Shown here: positions 27,829 through 36,809 of the stretch, one piece after another
How the letters are laid out: the number at the start of each line of letters is the position of its first letter
How positions within the stretch are numbered: the first letter of the stretch is position 1
Source: Anaerolineaceae bacterium
GTDB taxonomy: Bacteria > Chloroflexota > Anaerolineae > Anaerolineales > Anaerolineaceae
Assembly (NCBI GenBank): GCA_002702705.1
Contig: PABH01000073.1
Span: 1-64,000, forward strand
Reading direction: 5' to 3'
Length of the DNA: 64,000 nt
Notes under the pieces: model-generated
Told to the model about the DNA's origin: nothing
The model's database searches: none
Seen by the model: only the letters and a program-made list of their open reading frames with translations
Made by a program: the position numbers and the translations under genes

Positions 27829-28980
27829 ATGAAAACAGAAAATTTTTCAGTTAAGTTATTCGCACGAAAGGCAAAAAGCTTTATGTTAACAACTATTTTG
27901 ATCTTATTTGCTGGAGTATTTATTGTGGTAGCTTTATTGTTGGTTTGGAGCCCCGGAAAACCAGAACCTTTTTTTGATAAAAACGGAAATATCCTGGCAG
28001 GAAGCATTTCAGAAAAAATCCATGTAAACATCAACGGCATGGAACAAGGAATGTTTATTCAAAGCAAAGATACAAACAATCCCGTGTTACTTTTTCTGCA
28101 TGGGGGACCAGGTATGCCGATGTATTGGCTGACAAAGCAATATCCCACTGGGCTGGAAAATGAATTCACCGTTGTTTGGTGGGAACAGCGCGGCGCGGGA
28201 CTCTCTTACCACCCCGACATAAATCCAGAGACAATGACGGCGGAACAATTTGTGTCCGATACGGTGGCAGTAACCAATTACCTCCGTGAACGTTTTGGTA
28301 AAGAAAAAATATATCTGATGGGACATTCTTGGGGAAGTTATATTGGCATCCAGGCAGCTGCACAAAAGCCAGATTTGTACTATGCTTATATTGGCATCGG
28401 GCAGTTATCCTATCAGATCAAATCAGAACAAATGGCGTATGCTTATGCGCTTGAACAGTACGAACGCATTGGGAACAAAAAAATGGTAAAAAAATTGGAA
28501 GCAGCCCCACCCACAAATACAGTCCCCTTGCCGCGATCGTATGAAATACTACGGGATGAATATATGCACGGGATTGGTATCGGCACCACCCGTGATATGA
28601 AATCGGTTATTACTGGCCTCTTTTTTCCATCCTGGCAGTTCCGGGGTTACACCTTGGGAGAAAAAGTAAACCTATGGCGCGGGAAAATTTTCTCGCGATC
28701 CCCACAATTCGGCCTGTGGGATAAAATGCAAATGACTGATATGAGTCAAAAAGTACCTGAATTGGAAGTCCCAGTTTATTTCTTGCACGGCATTTATGAT
28801 TACACCTGCGCCTACCCATTGGCGCTGGACTATTTTGAAAAAATCAACGCACCATTAAAAGGTTTTTACACATTTGATCAGTCTGCTCACAGCCCGATTT
28901 TTGAAGAACCAGAAAAAACCTTAAAGATATTACAAGAAGATGTGCTGGCAGGAAAAATCAACCTGGCAGACACACCATAA
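27829..28980 (+). CDS. Alpha/beta hydrolase, HGGPG (prolyl iminopeptidase-like)
   Basis: A 383-residue hydrolase with an N-terminal membrane anchor (FMLTTILILFAGVFIVVALLLVW). The HGGPGMPMYW motif forms the oxyanion hole, GHSWGSY carries the nucleophile Ser, and the catalytic His is in FDQSAHSPIFEEPEK. This is the S33/prolyl aminopeptidase family pattern, where the HGGPG motif often marks N-terminal prolyl peptidases, though many bacterial relatives act on other substrates. AAAGGA lies before ATG 27829. A related truncated gene occurs at the right edge of the window. Confidence 0.9.
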   Translation: MKTENFSVKLFARKAKSFMLTTILILFAGVFIVVALLLVWSPGKPEPFFDKNGNILAGSISEKIHVNINGMEQGMFIQSKDTNNPVLLFLHGGPGMPMYWLTKQYPTGLENEFTVVWWEQRGAGLSYHPDINPETMTAEQFVSDTVAVTNYLRERFGKEKIYLMGHSWGSYIGIQAAAQKPDLYYAYIGIGQLSYQIKSEQMAYAYALEQYERIGNKKMVKKLEAAPPTNTVPLPRSYEILRDEYMHGIGIGTTRDMKSVITGLFFPSWQFRGYTLGEKVNLWRGKIFSRSPQFGLWDKMQMTDMSQKVPELEVPVYFLHGIYDYTCAYPLALDYFEKINAPLKGFYTFDQSAHSPIFEEPEKTLKILQEDVLAGKINLADTP

Positions 28981-29006
28981 GATTTTGAAGACAGTACTGT
29001 AAAACC

Positions 29007-29047
29007 AAACATGGAGAGTCATCAGCTATTGAAGGCTCTCCATGTTT
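29007..29047 (+). terminator. Hairpin after the HGGPG hydrolase
   Basis: AAACATGGAGAG (29007-29018) pairs perfectly with CTCTCCATGTTT (29036-29047) around a 17-nt loop, about 27 nt after the stop. It is a likely terminator, although the T-run is short. Confidence 0.6.
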
Positions 29048-29122
29048 CCATATTAAAGTCCAATTTCCTTAATTAAAAACCTAAAATATCGTTTATTGGC
29101 TAAAAAAGGTTTATTCAGGACT

Positions 29123-29172
29123 TGACAAATCATTATTAAACTAATATTATTAGTTTATACTAATACTATTAG
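29123..29172 (+). promoter_or_regulatory. Promoter with two overlapping TetR-type operators
   Basis: TTGACA (29123-29128) and TATTAT (29145-29150) are spaced by 16 nt. A 21-nt palindrome TAAACTAATATTATTAGTTTA (29137-29157) covers the -10, and a second related 13-mer CTAATACTATTAG (29160-29172) follows, ending 8 nt before the TetR start codon. Both carry the same CTAATxxTATTAG core, so the TetR probably represses its own operon. Confidence 0.75.
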
Positions 29173-29180
29173 GATAAACT

Positions 29181-29804
29181 ATGTCTACAAAAAACACACT
29201 TTCCCCCCGCCGCCAGCGTAACCGTGAACGAACCATCCAAACCATTTTAGATACAGCCCGGGATATCATGCGGGAAAATGGCGCAGCTGCCTTAACCATC
29301 CACGAACTGGCCCGGCGGTTAGAGATACGGCCGCCTTCACTCTACAATTACTTTTCCAGCCTGATGGAAATTTACGATGCCCTCTTTCAATTGGGATTTA
29401 CTTTATGGGATAAACATTTCGAAGAATATATTCAGAATGCACAGACCTGGCAAGATGAAATCCGACTTGCCATGGAAGCGTATATGGTTTTTGCCATTCA
29501 AAACCCCGAACTTTTCCAATTGTGTTTTGAGCGGCCCGTTCCTGGTTTTGTGCCCTCTGAGGAGAGTTTACAAATTAGTATTGGTAATTTGGAAAACCTA
29601 TACGCCAGAATATCAAAGGTACAAACTGACATCCAATCTGATTTAGAACCAAAACAGATGACGGATTTAATGATTGCCATTGCACACGGCCTAACGGCGC
29701 TGCATATGTCGAATGAACCCCAATTACCGTTAGGTCAAGGTCGTTTCGGATCATTAATCCCTGCTGCGCTGGACCTGCTTGATAAAGCCTGGTCAAAAAA
29801 ATAA
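29181..29804 (+). CDS. TetR/AcrR family regulator (WHG-type C-terminus)
   Basis: A 207-residue TetR-type repressor with an N-terminal HTH (RTIQTILDTARDIMRENGAAALTIHELARRLEIRPPSLYNYFSSLMEIYDAL) and a helical C-terminal domain containing an AIAHGLTALHM segment like the WHG-associated class. The ligand is unknown. It lies at the head of an operon of four genes (29181-32190), and its promoter carries two overlapping palindromic operators, so autoregulation of the operon is likely. Confidence 0.9.
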   Translation: MSTKNTLSPRRQRNRERTIQTILDTARDIMRENGAAALTIHELARRLEIRPPSLYNYFSSLMEIYDALFQLGFTLWDKHFEEYIQNAQTWQDEIRLAMEAYMVFAIQNPELFQLCFERPVPGFVPSEESLQISIGNLENLYARISKVQTDIQSDLEPKQMTDLMIAIAHGLTALHMSNEPQLPLGQGRFGSLIPAALDLLDKAWSKK

Positions 29805-29831
29805 ATGGTTATTGGTAAAGGAGTAAATAAA

Positions 29832-30656
29832 ATGATTTCAATTTCTTCACAATCCAAAATGTTTAACGCCGCAGACATCGCCCCAGTGACCGCTGATGAA
29901 GCTCACAGGTTGCTGCAAACTGCCTTGGATCGTTTCCTGGTATTAATGGAATCTTTAAACCCACAGGACTGGGATAAACCGACTGCCTGCGCAGAATGGT
30001 CAGTGCGGGATATTTTGGCACATCAAGCTGGCGGTTATGCCAGCGGAACATCCTATAAAGAAATACTCAGGCAGGCCAGCCATCTACCCAAACGTGGTCA
30101 ATTAATCGAAGATGCCATTAATGCTTTTCAACTAAAAGAGCGGGCTGGAAAATCTCCGTCAGAATTGATTAATGAGCTGAAACAGGTAGGTCCTATTGCG
30201 GCAAAAAAATGGGCATATCAATTTCAATTGGCTAAACTGATCTCTATCCCTCACCCTATCGCGGGAAGTTTATCATTTCGGTATTTGATGTGGATCATCC
30301 ACAGCCGTGATACCTGGATGCATCGCCTGGATATTTGTCGAGCAACCGGAAAAACCTTTGAACAAACCCGCGACCATGATGGACGTATCGCCGAATTGGT
30401 CATGCTGGATGTAGCCAATCTTCTGAAAAAGAAATATGATGGACCAGCCCTGATATTTGATCTAACAGGCATCGCTGGCGGCACATGGAAAATCGGTAAT
30501 GGAGAAGCTGCGGCCACGATTCGGATGGACATGTTGGAATTTAATATCTTCGCTTCAGGGCGATACACCTATGAGGAAGCTCGCCCACTGGCCACGATAA
30601 CGGGAGATGTTAGACCAGCCGAAGAAGCGCTCAAAAAAATCTTGGTTCTTTATTAA
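29832..30656 (+). CDS. DinB/maleylpyruvate isomerase-type (mycothiol-dependent) family protein
   Basis: A 274-residue protein with an N-terminal DinB/MDMPI-like helical bundle: LLQTALDRFLVLMESLNPQDWDKPTACAEWSVRDILAHQAGGYASG with conserved His, a long helix around KKWAYQFQLAKL, and IHSRDTWMHRLDICRATG, containing the other histidines. The C-terminal ~80 residues form a small mixed domain (PALIFDLTGIAGGTWKIG). Such proteins are often thiol-dependent isomerases or transferases; the cofactor here is unknown. ATG 29832 has AAAGGAG upstream, 27 nt after the TetR stop. Confidence 0.85.
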   Translation: MISISSQSKMFNAADIAPVTADEAHRLLQTALDRFLVLMESLNPQDWDKPTACAEWSVRDILAHQAGGYASGTSYKEILRQASHLPKRGQLIEDAINAFQLKERAGKSPSELINELKQVGPIAAKKWAYQFQLAKLISIPHPIAGSLSFRYLMWIIHSRDTWMHRLDICRATGKTFEQTRDHDGRIAELVMLDVANLLKKKYDGPALIFDLTGIAGGTWKIGNGEAAATIRMDMLEFNIFASGRYTYEEARPLATITGDVRPAEEALKKILVLY

Positions 30657-30689
30657 AACATACTTTAACTTTACATTGAGGAGGTATTC

Positions 30690-31148
30690 ATGAAATCAAA
30701 TACGAGCAGTACCCTCGATCACAAAATCATTAGATATGGGGTTTTATTATTTCTATTGGGATTAATCACTGGTTTTGTGATCCCCCTGATGCAAAATCCC
30801 CGTATGGGTCTTTCCAGCCATCTGGAAGGCGTACAGAATGGTATGCTTTTAATATTATTTGGCCTTATCTGGCCCAAGCTGGATTTATCCCAGCGGTCTC
30901 TTACCTGGGTTTATTTTCTTGCCTTATATGGCACCTATACCAATTGGTTTACTACCTTTTTGGCCGGGCTTTGGGGAGCGGGTTCAGAAATGATGCCGAT
31001 TGCCGGGTTTGGTTTCCAAGGGTTGAGTTGGCAAGAATTACTCATTAAATTTGGTCTATTCTCTTTGTCCGTCACCATGGTTCTTGTGTGTGCCATATTA
31101 CTTTTTGGACTTCGGGGAACGAGGTTTAAAAATCAAAAAACTGCTTAG
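30690..31148 (+). CDS. Hydroxylaminobenzene mutase-like integral membrane protein
   Basis: A 152-residue protein with four membrane helices. The segment GFVIPLMQNPRMGLSSHLEGVQNGMLLILFGLIWPKL and the later YGTYTNWFTTFLAGLWGAGSEMMPIAG resemble hydroxylaminobenzene mutase (HabA/HabB) and the related styrene-oxide isomerases, including the conserved His and N-x-W region. That would suggest rearrangement of an aryl-hydroxylamine or epoxide, but the assignment is by pattern memory. GAGGAGG precedes ATG 30690. It is the third gene of the TetR operon. Confidence 0.65.
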   Translation: MKSNTSSTLDHKIIRYGVLLFLLGLITGFVIPLMQNPRMGLSSHLEGVQNGMLLILFGLIWPKLDLSQRSLTWVYFLALYGTYTNWFTTFLAGLWGAGSEMMPIAGFGFQGLSWQELLIKFGLFSLSVTMVLVCAILLFGLRGTRFKNQKTA

Positions 31149-31182
31149 GTACTATTTGTCACACCCATCTATGGAGATCGAC

Positions 31183-32190
31183 ATGATTAACAAAATCCTG
31201 AAGGATACTGCTTCATACACACCCGGTGCGATTCTTCTGATTACGAATCAAAAGACAACCATCTTTGAATCGGTTGGTTTTTCTGATCGAAAAGCGAAAA
31301 CCAGAATGAACAAAAACGCTGTCTTGCGAATTGGGAGTGTAACCAAAACTTATGTAGCAACCCTCGTGATGATGGCAACCGAGGAAGACCTTTTAGACCT
31401 AAACAGCGGAATTGATAATTATCTGGATTCATCTGTGCTCAAAAAATTGCCAAAAAATCTCAACCCCACCATGCGTCAGCTTTTGAACCACACGTCTGGA
31501 ATTCCTGATTATTATGGGCCGCGCTTCTATTTACAAGATTGGAAGGACAGAGGACCACTTACCACAAGTCTTATACTCCAAACGATCAGAGGGAAAAAGC
31601 CCACGGGTAAACCCGGTGAGAAGTTCAACTATTCAAATACAAATTACCATCTTGCAGCTTTGATCCTCGAAAAATTGTATAAAAAATCGTTAGCTGACTT
31701 ATTTCAGGAAAAACTTTTTTCCCCACTTTCTCTTAAGGAGACATATTATGGAATATCTTCCCCTCCAGGTGATGACATTCACGGGTATGGCTCCCTAGGA
31801 CGACCCTGGCAGGATACGTATACCTGGCAGGAAAATACCGGTCCGGATGGCGGAATATTCGCGACTGCGGCAGATTTGAATAAATGGATGAGAGACTTGT
31901 TTTCTACTTACGGCTCTTATTATAAATATGCCCAAGAAATGATGGCAAACCCTGTTTACGAAACGGACCAGAAACAACAAGGGATGGGTGTAGAAATACT
32001 GACATCCAAAAGCGGTATCAAATTTGTGGGCCATACGGGTGGATTGGATGGTTACCTTACGGCGGCCTTTTATTTGCCCATTAAGGACACAGTAATCGTG
32101 CTGCATGTTAATCGTTCAAAGGAAAAACAGTTCGGTAAAACCCTTCGTTCGGTATTGGGATATGTCGCAACAAACAAAGAATTTGACTAA
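31183..32190 (+). CDS. Serine hydrolase, beta-lactamase fold
   Basis: A 335-residue class C beta-lactamase-type hydrolase. Catalytic motifs: S-V-T-K in RIGSVTKTYVATL, Y-S-N in FNYSNTNYH, and HTGG in VGHTGGLDG. ATG 31183 is supported by TGGAG 6-7 nt upstream; the frame extends upstream without a site and would overlap the previous gene. It has no evident signal peptide with this start, so it is probably cytoplasmic, unlike the 1411 and 19653 enzymes. It is the last gene of the TetR operon. Confidence 0.85.
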   Translation: MINKILKDTASYTPGAILLITNQKTTIFESVGFSDRKAKTRMNKNAVLRIGSVTKTYVATLVMMATEEDLLDLNSGIDNYLDSSVLKKLPKNLNPTMRQLLNHTSGIPDYYGPRFYLQDWKDRGPLTTSLILQTIRGKKPTGKPGEKFNYSNTNYHLAALILEKLYKKSLADLFQEKLFSPLSLKETYYGISSPPGDDIHGYGSLGRPWQDTYTWQENTGPDGGIFATAADLNKWMRDLFSTYGSYYKYAQEMMANPVYETDQKQQGMGVEILTSKSGIKFVGHTGGLDGYLTAAFYLPIKDTVIVLHVNRSKEKQFGKTLRSVLGYVATNKEFD

Positions 32191-32293
32191 CAGGTCTTTT
32201 TTCCTTGTAAACACATAAAAATATAGATTAACATCCGGCATGAATTAAATCGTCTTGAACACCACAGCCACTTTCACAAATGTTCCGTCTAAT

Positions 32294-33289
32294 TTATGCC
32301 ACCATGATGACCACATTTCCGACCATTTTCCCTGCTTCGATGTATCGATGAGCGTCGGCTGTTTGGTGAATTGGAAATTGTTTATCAATGATGGTCTTGA
32401 TTTTCCCAATTTCTACCATTTCTTTAATTTGCTCCAGGTCTGCCGAACTTTCCATCGACATGGCACAAACCACCTTTTTACCACCTCGCATCGACGTTTT
32501 TAACATTTGCCAAAGCTGGAGCATCTTAAAACTGGCTAAAAGATATATCCCATTTTCGGTGAGGGAATGTTGGCAGCGAGAAAATGAACTTTTGCCAAGT
32601 ATATCCAGGATTACATCATAGGTCTTACCATTCCGGGTAAAATCTTCCTTGGTGTAATCAATGGCATAATCTGCTCCTAATGATTTGACCATCTCCATTC
32701 TTGGTTTGCTGCATACGCCGGTTACCTCTACCCCATAGGTTTTGGCTAATTGAAGAGCAAACGAACCAATTCCACCAGATGCGCCATTAATCAGAATTTT
32801 TTGACCTGGTTTTAGGTTGGCTTTACGGAGAAGATTAAAGGCTGTCACTGCCCCATAAGGCACTGTTGCCGCCTCAGCGTGGCTCATATTGTCAGGTTTA
32901 ATGGTTACCAGCCCCTTTTCGGACATACACAGATAACTGGCATTAGCGCCAAACGCCGCTCCACGATAACCAAATACCAGGTCGCCTTTCTTAAAACGTG
33001 TGACGTTACTACCCACTGCTTCTACCTCACCAGAGAATTCTGCACCAAGGATTTTCTTTTTTGGTTTATTTACACCAAACTCCAGGCGGGTCAGCAGCCA
33101 AAGTAGAAATGGCATTGAAAATTGACTGGGAGAAATCGCTTTAAAATTTCGCGCCCAAATATCCCCGGTTTTAACCGTCGTTGCGTGGATTTTTATTAAG
33201 ATTTCATCGGCTTTTGGCGTAGGTTTTTCCATTTCTGCTAGCTTAAGAACTTCGGGTGAGCCGTAATCGGTATATATCACTGCTTTCAT
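32294..33289 (-). CDS. NAD(P)-dependent alcohol dehydrogenase, quinone-oxidoreductase type
   Basis: A 331-residue medium-chain dehydrogenase/reductase lacking catalytic-zinc cysteines. The N-terminal GroES-like domain (MKAVIYTDYGSPEVLKLAEMEKP) is followed by GAEFSGEVEAVGSNVTRFKKGDLVFGY, and the Rossmann part carries the nucleotide loop ILINGASGGIGSFALQLAK. It likely uses NADPH to reduce quinones or enones. It is a paralogue of the next gene (33360-34301), with similar C-termini (HRYIEAGKMVGNVVIMV / VQYISQGHARGKIVINV). Same strand, about 70 nt apart. Confidence 0.9.
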   Translation of the reverse strand: MKAVIYTDYGSPEVLKLAEMEKPTPKADEILIKIHATTVKTGDIWARNFKAISPSQFSMPFLLWLLTRLEFGVNKPKKKILGAEFSGEVEAVGSNVTRFKKGDLVFGYRGAAFGANASYLCMSEKGLVTIKPDNMSHAEAATVPYGAVTAFNLLRKANLKPGQKILINGASGGIGSFALQLAKTYGVEVTGVCSKPRMEMVKSLGADYAIDYTKEDFTRNGKTYDVILDILGKSSFSRCQHSLTENGIYLLASFKMLQLWQMLKTSMRGGKKVVCAMSMESSADLEQIKEMVEIGKIKTIIDKQFPIHQTADAHRYIEAGKMVGNVVIMVA

Positions 33290-33359
33290 CGATCAACTCC
33301 ATCTTTTTTCTGGTACTTTTTTTATATATTTCAAATTTTTTAAATTAATAATCTTGCCA

Positions 33360-34301
33360 TTACACATGAGGTACATTGATTACAATTTTTCCTCGCGCAT
33401 GTCCTTGACTAATATATTGAACTGCTTCAGCTGTTTTATCCAATGGAAAGGTTTTGTTGATAATGGGTTTAATCTTTCCTTCTTCCACAAGCTGTATGAT
33501 AAATTCCAAATCCTCGCCACTTGCTTTTGCAGCCAAAAGACGCATCTTTTTCCCGCCAAGAGAATGAAGCCAACCGAATAACATGATGTTAAAAATCTGA
33601 GAGAGCCCGCCACCCAACATGACAAGCTTCCCTTTCGGAGCCATAACACGGCGGTAAGTTGAAAGGGAGTTGTTGCCATTTACAACCAATACCAGATCAT
33701 ACAAAGGACCGCCAATGGAAAAATCTTCTTTTGAATAATCAATGACATAGTCCGCCCCGAGTGAGCGAATTAGATCAACATTATGCGGCCCACAAACAGC
33801 GGTCACTTCAGTCCCAAAATATTTGGCTAACTGAACGGCAAAGGTGCCCACACCCCCGCCCGCGCCATGGATCAACACTTTTTGACCCGGTTTGATTTTT
33901 CCAAGATTACGCAGCCCTTGTAAGGCGGTCAGGGCAGCCATGGGTACAGCTGCCGCTTCGGTAAAAGAGACACCGGCTGGTTTTAAAGCCAATAAATTTT
34001 CAGGGGCGGTGACATATTCAGCGAAACCACCAAATCCATAGGAGGAAAGATCACCAAAAACCTCATCACCAACTTTAAACTTTTGGATATTTTTTCCAAC
34101 AGCTTCCACCCGTCCCGCAATATCAGATCCAAAGATCTTTCTTTTCGGGATACTGCCCATACGCATGGAACGATAGTCGGCGGCATTGATCGATACCGTT
34201 ACAACCTTTACCAAAACTTCATCCGCATTGGGAACAGGTTTTTCTACTTCTCGATTTGCGAGGTGTTCTGGCAATTTTTTATCAAAAACAACTGCTTTCA
34301 T
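33360..34301 (-). CDS. NAD(P)-dependent alcohol dehydrogenase, quinone-oxidoreductase type
   Basis: A 313-residue medium-chain reductase, paralogous to the gene to its left on the map. Start MKAVVFDKKLPEHLANREVEKPVP; GSDIAGRVEAVGKNIQKFKVGDEVFGDL marks the catalytic domain, and KVLIHGAGGGVGTFAVQLAK is the nucleotide loop. There are no zinc ligands in the loop, so it is a zinc-independent quinone-oxidoreductase type. Both start with a GAAGG-like site and are likely one operon. The pair may be a tandem duplication, although divergence is substantial. Confidence 0.9.
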   Translation of the reverse strand: MKAVVFDKKLPEHLANREVEKPVPNADEVLVKVVTVSINAADYRSMRMGSIPKRKIFGSDIAGRVEAVGKNIQKFKVGDEVFGDLSSYGFGGFAEYVTAPENLLALKPAGVSFTEAAAVPMAALTALQGLRNLGKIKPGQKVLIHGAGGGVGTFAVQLAKYFGTEVTAVCGPHNVDLIRSLGADYVIDYSKEDFSIGGPLYDLVLVVNGNNSLSTYRRVMAPKGKLVMLGGGLSQIFNIMLFGWLHSLGGKKMRLLAAKASGEDLEFIIQLVEEGKIKPIINKTFPLDKTAEAVQYISQGHARGKIVINVPHV

Positions 34302-34358
34302 TGACCTTCTCCATTTATGAATAACTTTAATTAATGACCAAACCAGATTCAGGGTTTC

Positions 34359-34601
34359 TTATTTTCCCTTGTTGGTTTTTTCTTCCTTTACTTCATAGGT
34401 GAATACTTCACCAATTTCAACCCCAAAGACATCTGCAATGCGAAACGCAAGTTCTAAAGAAGGTGAATATTTGGCAGCTTCGATTGCTATAATTGTCTGT
34501 CGTGAAGCACCAGCCTTTTCCGCAAGTTCCTGTTGGGTCATTTCGTTCGCAAAAAATCGCAGCTTTCTTATATTATTAGATATGACAAACTTTTTAGCCA
34601 T
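34359..34601 (-). CDS. Small XRE-type HTH transcriptional regulator
   Basis: An 80-residue Cro/XRE regulator: [61 protein letters not shown] is a complete HTH_3 domain of the YozG/SdpR-like short class. ATG 34601 is chosen because AAAGG lies upstream; it overlaps the stop of the membrane gene by 8 nt (34594-34601), so translation is coupled. In similar gene pairs the HTH protein is controlled through its membrane partner. Confidence 0.88.
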   Translation of the reverse strand: MAKKFVISNNIRKLRFFANEMTQQELAEKAGASRQTIIAIEAAKYSPSLELAFRIADVFGVEIGEVFTYEVKEEKTNKGK

Positions 34602-35100
34602 GATAAATACCTTTACGGTAAAAATACAATTGCACAAAACCCTCAATCAACGAACCCACACTGAAAGAAATAAACAAAATATTGATCATGACAACAGGCG
34701 AATAATTAAGCACCAAAGAAATCAAAGCTGCCACAAACCCAATCCCGGCAAAGAAAAAACCAACCTGACTGGATTTCAAATCAATCAATTTATCCATTTC
34801 ATCTTCCACCATTTCCAAATTGATGGATTTTTCAATTTCCTCATCATCAATTGATTCATCCTGTATTTTTTTAACCACTGCAACGGAGATTGACAACAGA
34901 ATATGAAAGACAATTTGGATAACAATGGACGCTACGATACCAATCCCGATAAAGATCAAGATTGTACTGGCCCAAGGTTTCAGCTCACTTGTGGTAAGTA
35001 TTCCAGAATTGTAGCGATTAAGGGTATAAATGCAGTAAGCGGCTAAGATCACAAAGCCTGTAAAGATACTGACAATCGTTCTTTTTTCTTGGTAAGACAT
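34594..35100 (-). CDS. Membrane protein paired with XRE regulator, DUF2178-like
   Basis: A 168-residue protein with four membrane helices in two hairpins separated by an acidic cytoplasmic linker ([34 protein letters not shown]). It resembles the DUF2178/DUF3796 type found next to short HTH regulators. AAGGAG precedes ATG 35100 at good spacing; the frame to 35151 lacks a site. The 8-nt overlap with the XRE gene links their expression. Function is unknown, but membrane sequestration of the HTH is a plausible regulatory mechanism. Confidence 0.8.
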   Translation of the reverse strand: MSYQEKRTIVSIFTGFVILAAYCIYTLNRYNSGILTTSELKPWASTILIFIGIGIVASIVIQIVFHILLSISVAVVKKIQDESIDDEEIEKSINLEMVEDEMDKLIDLKSSQVGFFFAGIGFVAALISLVLNYSPVVMINILFISFSVGSLIEGFVQLYFYRKGIYHG

Positions 35101-35141
35101 TTTAAGGTTTCTCCTTGCGATGTAATTATTTGTAGACATAT

Positions 35142-35180
35142 AGTAAAACATTAATAACTAAATGTCAATTGTGTTTTACT
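35142..35180. promoter_or_regulatory. Inverted repeat upstream of the XRE operon
   Basis: AGTAAAACA (35142-35150) and TGTTTTACT (35172-35180) are perfect complements spaced by 21 nt, 42 nt before the start of the membrane/XRE operon. This is a possible binding site for the encoded HTH protein or overlaps the divergent promoter of the 35300 gene. Confidence 0.45.
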
Positions 35181-35299
35181 TTGTGTTTAGTTTTTTTTAC
35201 CAAAACAATTTTTTTATTAAAGATATCTTTGATGGAGATGGTTTTAAGTTATATGAATCAAAAAAATGTATAATAATTTGGTGTGGAAAAAGGAGCCCG

Positions 35300-35995
35300 A
35301 TGACCTCAAATAAAAACATCAAGCCATTAACGCCATGGCAGCCAAAAAAACTGGATCTCGGTTTCGCAGCTTTTTTTGCAATATTACTCCCGGTTGTTGC
35401 CGGTGTCCTCTATGGATGGACGGGTGCTCTATTGCCTATGATTCTGTATTACGGGCTTGCCTGGGGGATTGTAAAATGGCGGCGCGGTTCAACCGGATAT
35501 TTTAATCCGTTCCCCAAACAAATCACCCCTTATTTTTATCTCAATGTAGGAGTGATACTGAGCAGCCTGGTTTGTGCTTACCTGGCTCGAAACACCTTTC
35601 CGGATAGTACTCCCATCGGCTTACTGATTACAGCCCTGGTCTGGGCACCACTGAATGCTGCCAGCGAGCAGCTTTTATGGATCTATATTTTTGAGGCCTG
35701 GGATTTATACCCCGCAAAACACCACCTTGCTTTTCGCGCAATTGGTTTGGTCTTCTTTGCAACTTTCGTTGGTATGATCCACACCATGTTCTGGGCAAAA
35801 TTTCTGGAGACGGTGAACCCCAACCAGTTTTTTGGAATCGCCTTCATTCTTTTGACGACGGTATCGGGCTTTCTTCATCTGGTGGTGTGGCGCAAATCCA
35901 ACCATATGATTCTGACCTTCATCCCCCACTTTATGCTTAACCTGATCCCAATTTTTTGGACAGGTTACGCCATCCTGCCGTATCTGATTCGATAA
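35300..35995 (+). CDS. CPBP-like membrane protein with degenerate motif 1
   Basis: A 231-residue polytopic membrane protein. The fold resembles CPBP proteases, but the first signature reads E123-Q124-xxx-I where active enzymes have E-E-xxx-R. The later histidines remain: His161 in VGMIHTMFW and H210-xxx-N214 in HFMLN. It may therefore be a non-proteolytic member. ATG 35300 is chosen because AAGGAG sits 5 nt upstream; the frame from 35162 adds 46 residues without a site. It is divergent from the XRE operon. Confidence 0.7.
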   Translation: MTSNKNIKPLTPWQPKKLDLGFAAFFAILLPVVAGVLYGWTGALLPMILYYGLAWGIVKWRRGSTGYFNPFPKQITPYFYLNVGVILSSLVCAYLARNTFPDSTPIGLLITALVWAPLNAASEQLLWIYIFEAWDLYPAKHHLAFRAIGLVFFATFVGMIHTMFWAKFLETVNPNQFFGIAFILLTTVSGFLHLVVWRKSNHMILTFIPHFMLNLIPIFWTGYAILPYLIR

Positions 35996-36091
35996 ATTTT
36001 GATTTAAACTTGATGGGTTCTGGGACTAAAGTATAGGTTTTCTGGATCAGCATGTTGATGCACTTTCCTACAAGGAAGGGTAATTTTCATG

Positions 36092-36119
36092 TTGAACTTT
36101 TTAAAAGTCACCCTATAAT
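36092..36119 (+). promoter_or_regulatory. Sigma70-type promoter of the dienelactone hydrolase gene
   Basis: TTGAAC (36092-36097) and TATAAT (36114-36119) are separated by 16 nt, and the start codon at 36172 is 53 nt downstream. It is one of the clearest promoters in the window. Confidence 0.65.
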
Positions 36120-36171
36120 AATAAATCAGACAATAAAAATCTAATTTGTGAACAAATGGGAAAATGGATCT

Positions 36172-36750
36172 ATGGCAGAAATTGTACTATTCCACCACGC
36201 ACGAGGGCGAACCCCAGGCGTTTTAGCGTTTGCTGAAACATTACGTCAGGCCGGACATACTGTCCACACCCCGGATCTTTTTGACGGTCATCTTTTTGAC
36301 ACGCTCGAAAAAGGAATGGAATTTGTGGAAGAACTCGGTTTTGGCGAGATAATGGAACGCGGCGAGCGTGCTGTAAAAGATCTGCCCTCCGAATTAGTTT
36401 ATGCCGGTTTTTCTCTTGGTGTGGTCCCCGCTCAAAAGCTGGCCCAAACCCGCCCGGAAGCGCGTGGTGCGCTTTTCTTTTATGCTTGTATACCTGTATC
36501 TGAATTTGGTCAAACCTGGCCAAAAGGGGTACCGATTCAAATACACGGAATGGATGCTGATCCGATCTTCGTTGGTGAGGGTGATATCGACGCTGCCCGC
36601 GCACTTGTTCGAGATGTGGAGAAAGCCGAGTTATTTCTTTATCCAGGCAACCAACACTATTTTGCGGACAGCTCGCTTCCTTCGTACGATGCGGAAGCAA
36701 CTGCCCTTCTTTTGGAAAGGGTTTTAGCCTTTCTTGCGGAATTAACATAA
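36172..36750 (+). CDS. Dienelactone hydrolase family protein
   Basis: A 192-residue hydrolase of the DLH type. The oxyanion segment is FHHARGRTPG, and HTPDLFDGHLFDT resembles the conserved DLH strand. The nucleophile elbow is YAGFSLGV with Ser instead of the classical Cys, and the catalytic His is in YPGNQHYFADSSLPSYD, the family's C-terminal hallmark. ATG 36172 is the natural start. No signal peptide. It is isolated, with a good promoter at 36092, and stands 59 nt before the VOC gene. Confidence 0.88.
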   Translation: MAEIVLFHHARGRTPGVLAFAETLRQAGHTVHTPDLFDGHLFDTLEKGMEFVEELGFGEIMERGERAVKDLPSELVYAGFSLGVVPAQKLAQTRPEARGALFFYACIPVSEFGQTWPKGVPIQIHGMDADPIFVGEGDIDAARALVRDVEKAELFLYPGNQHYFADSSLPSYDAEATALLLERVLAFLAELT

Positions 36751-36809
36751 TACACTTAGTTATCAAACAGGAAGCGATAATATGCTTGTTTGAATATAAG
36801 GAGAATCCA

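Noticed and set aside
36089-36118. 9-codon ORF preceded by AAGGAAGGG
   Set aside because: It overlaps the sigma70 promoter that likely drives the downstream gene. The ORF would not be transcribed from that promoter and is probably incidental.
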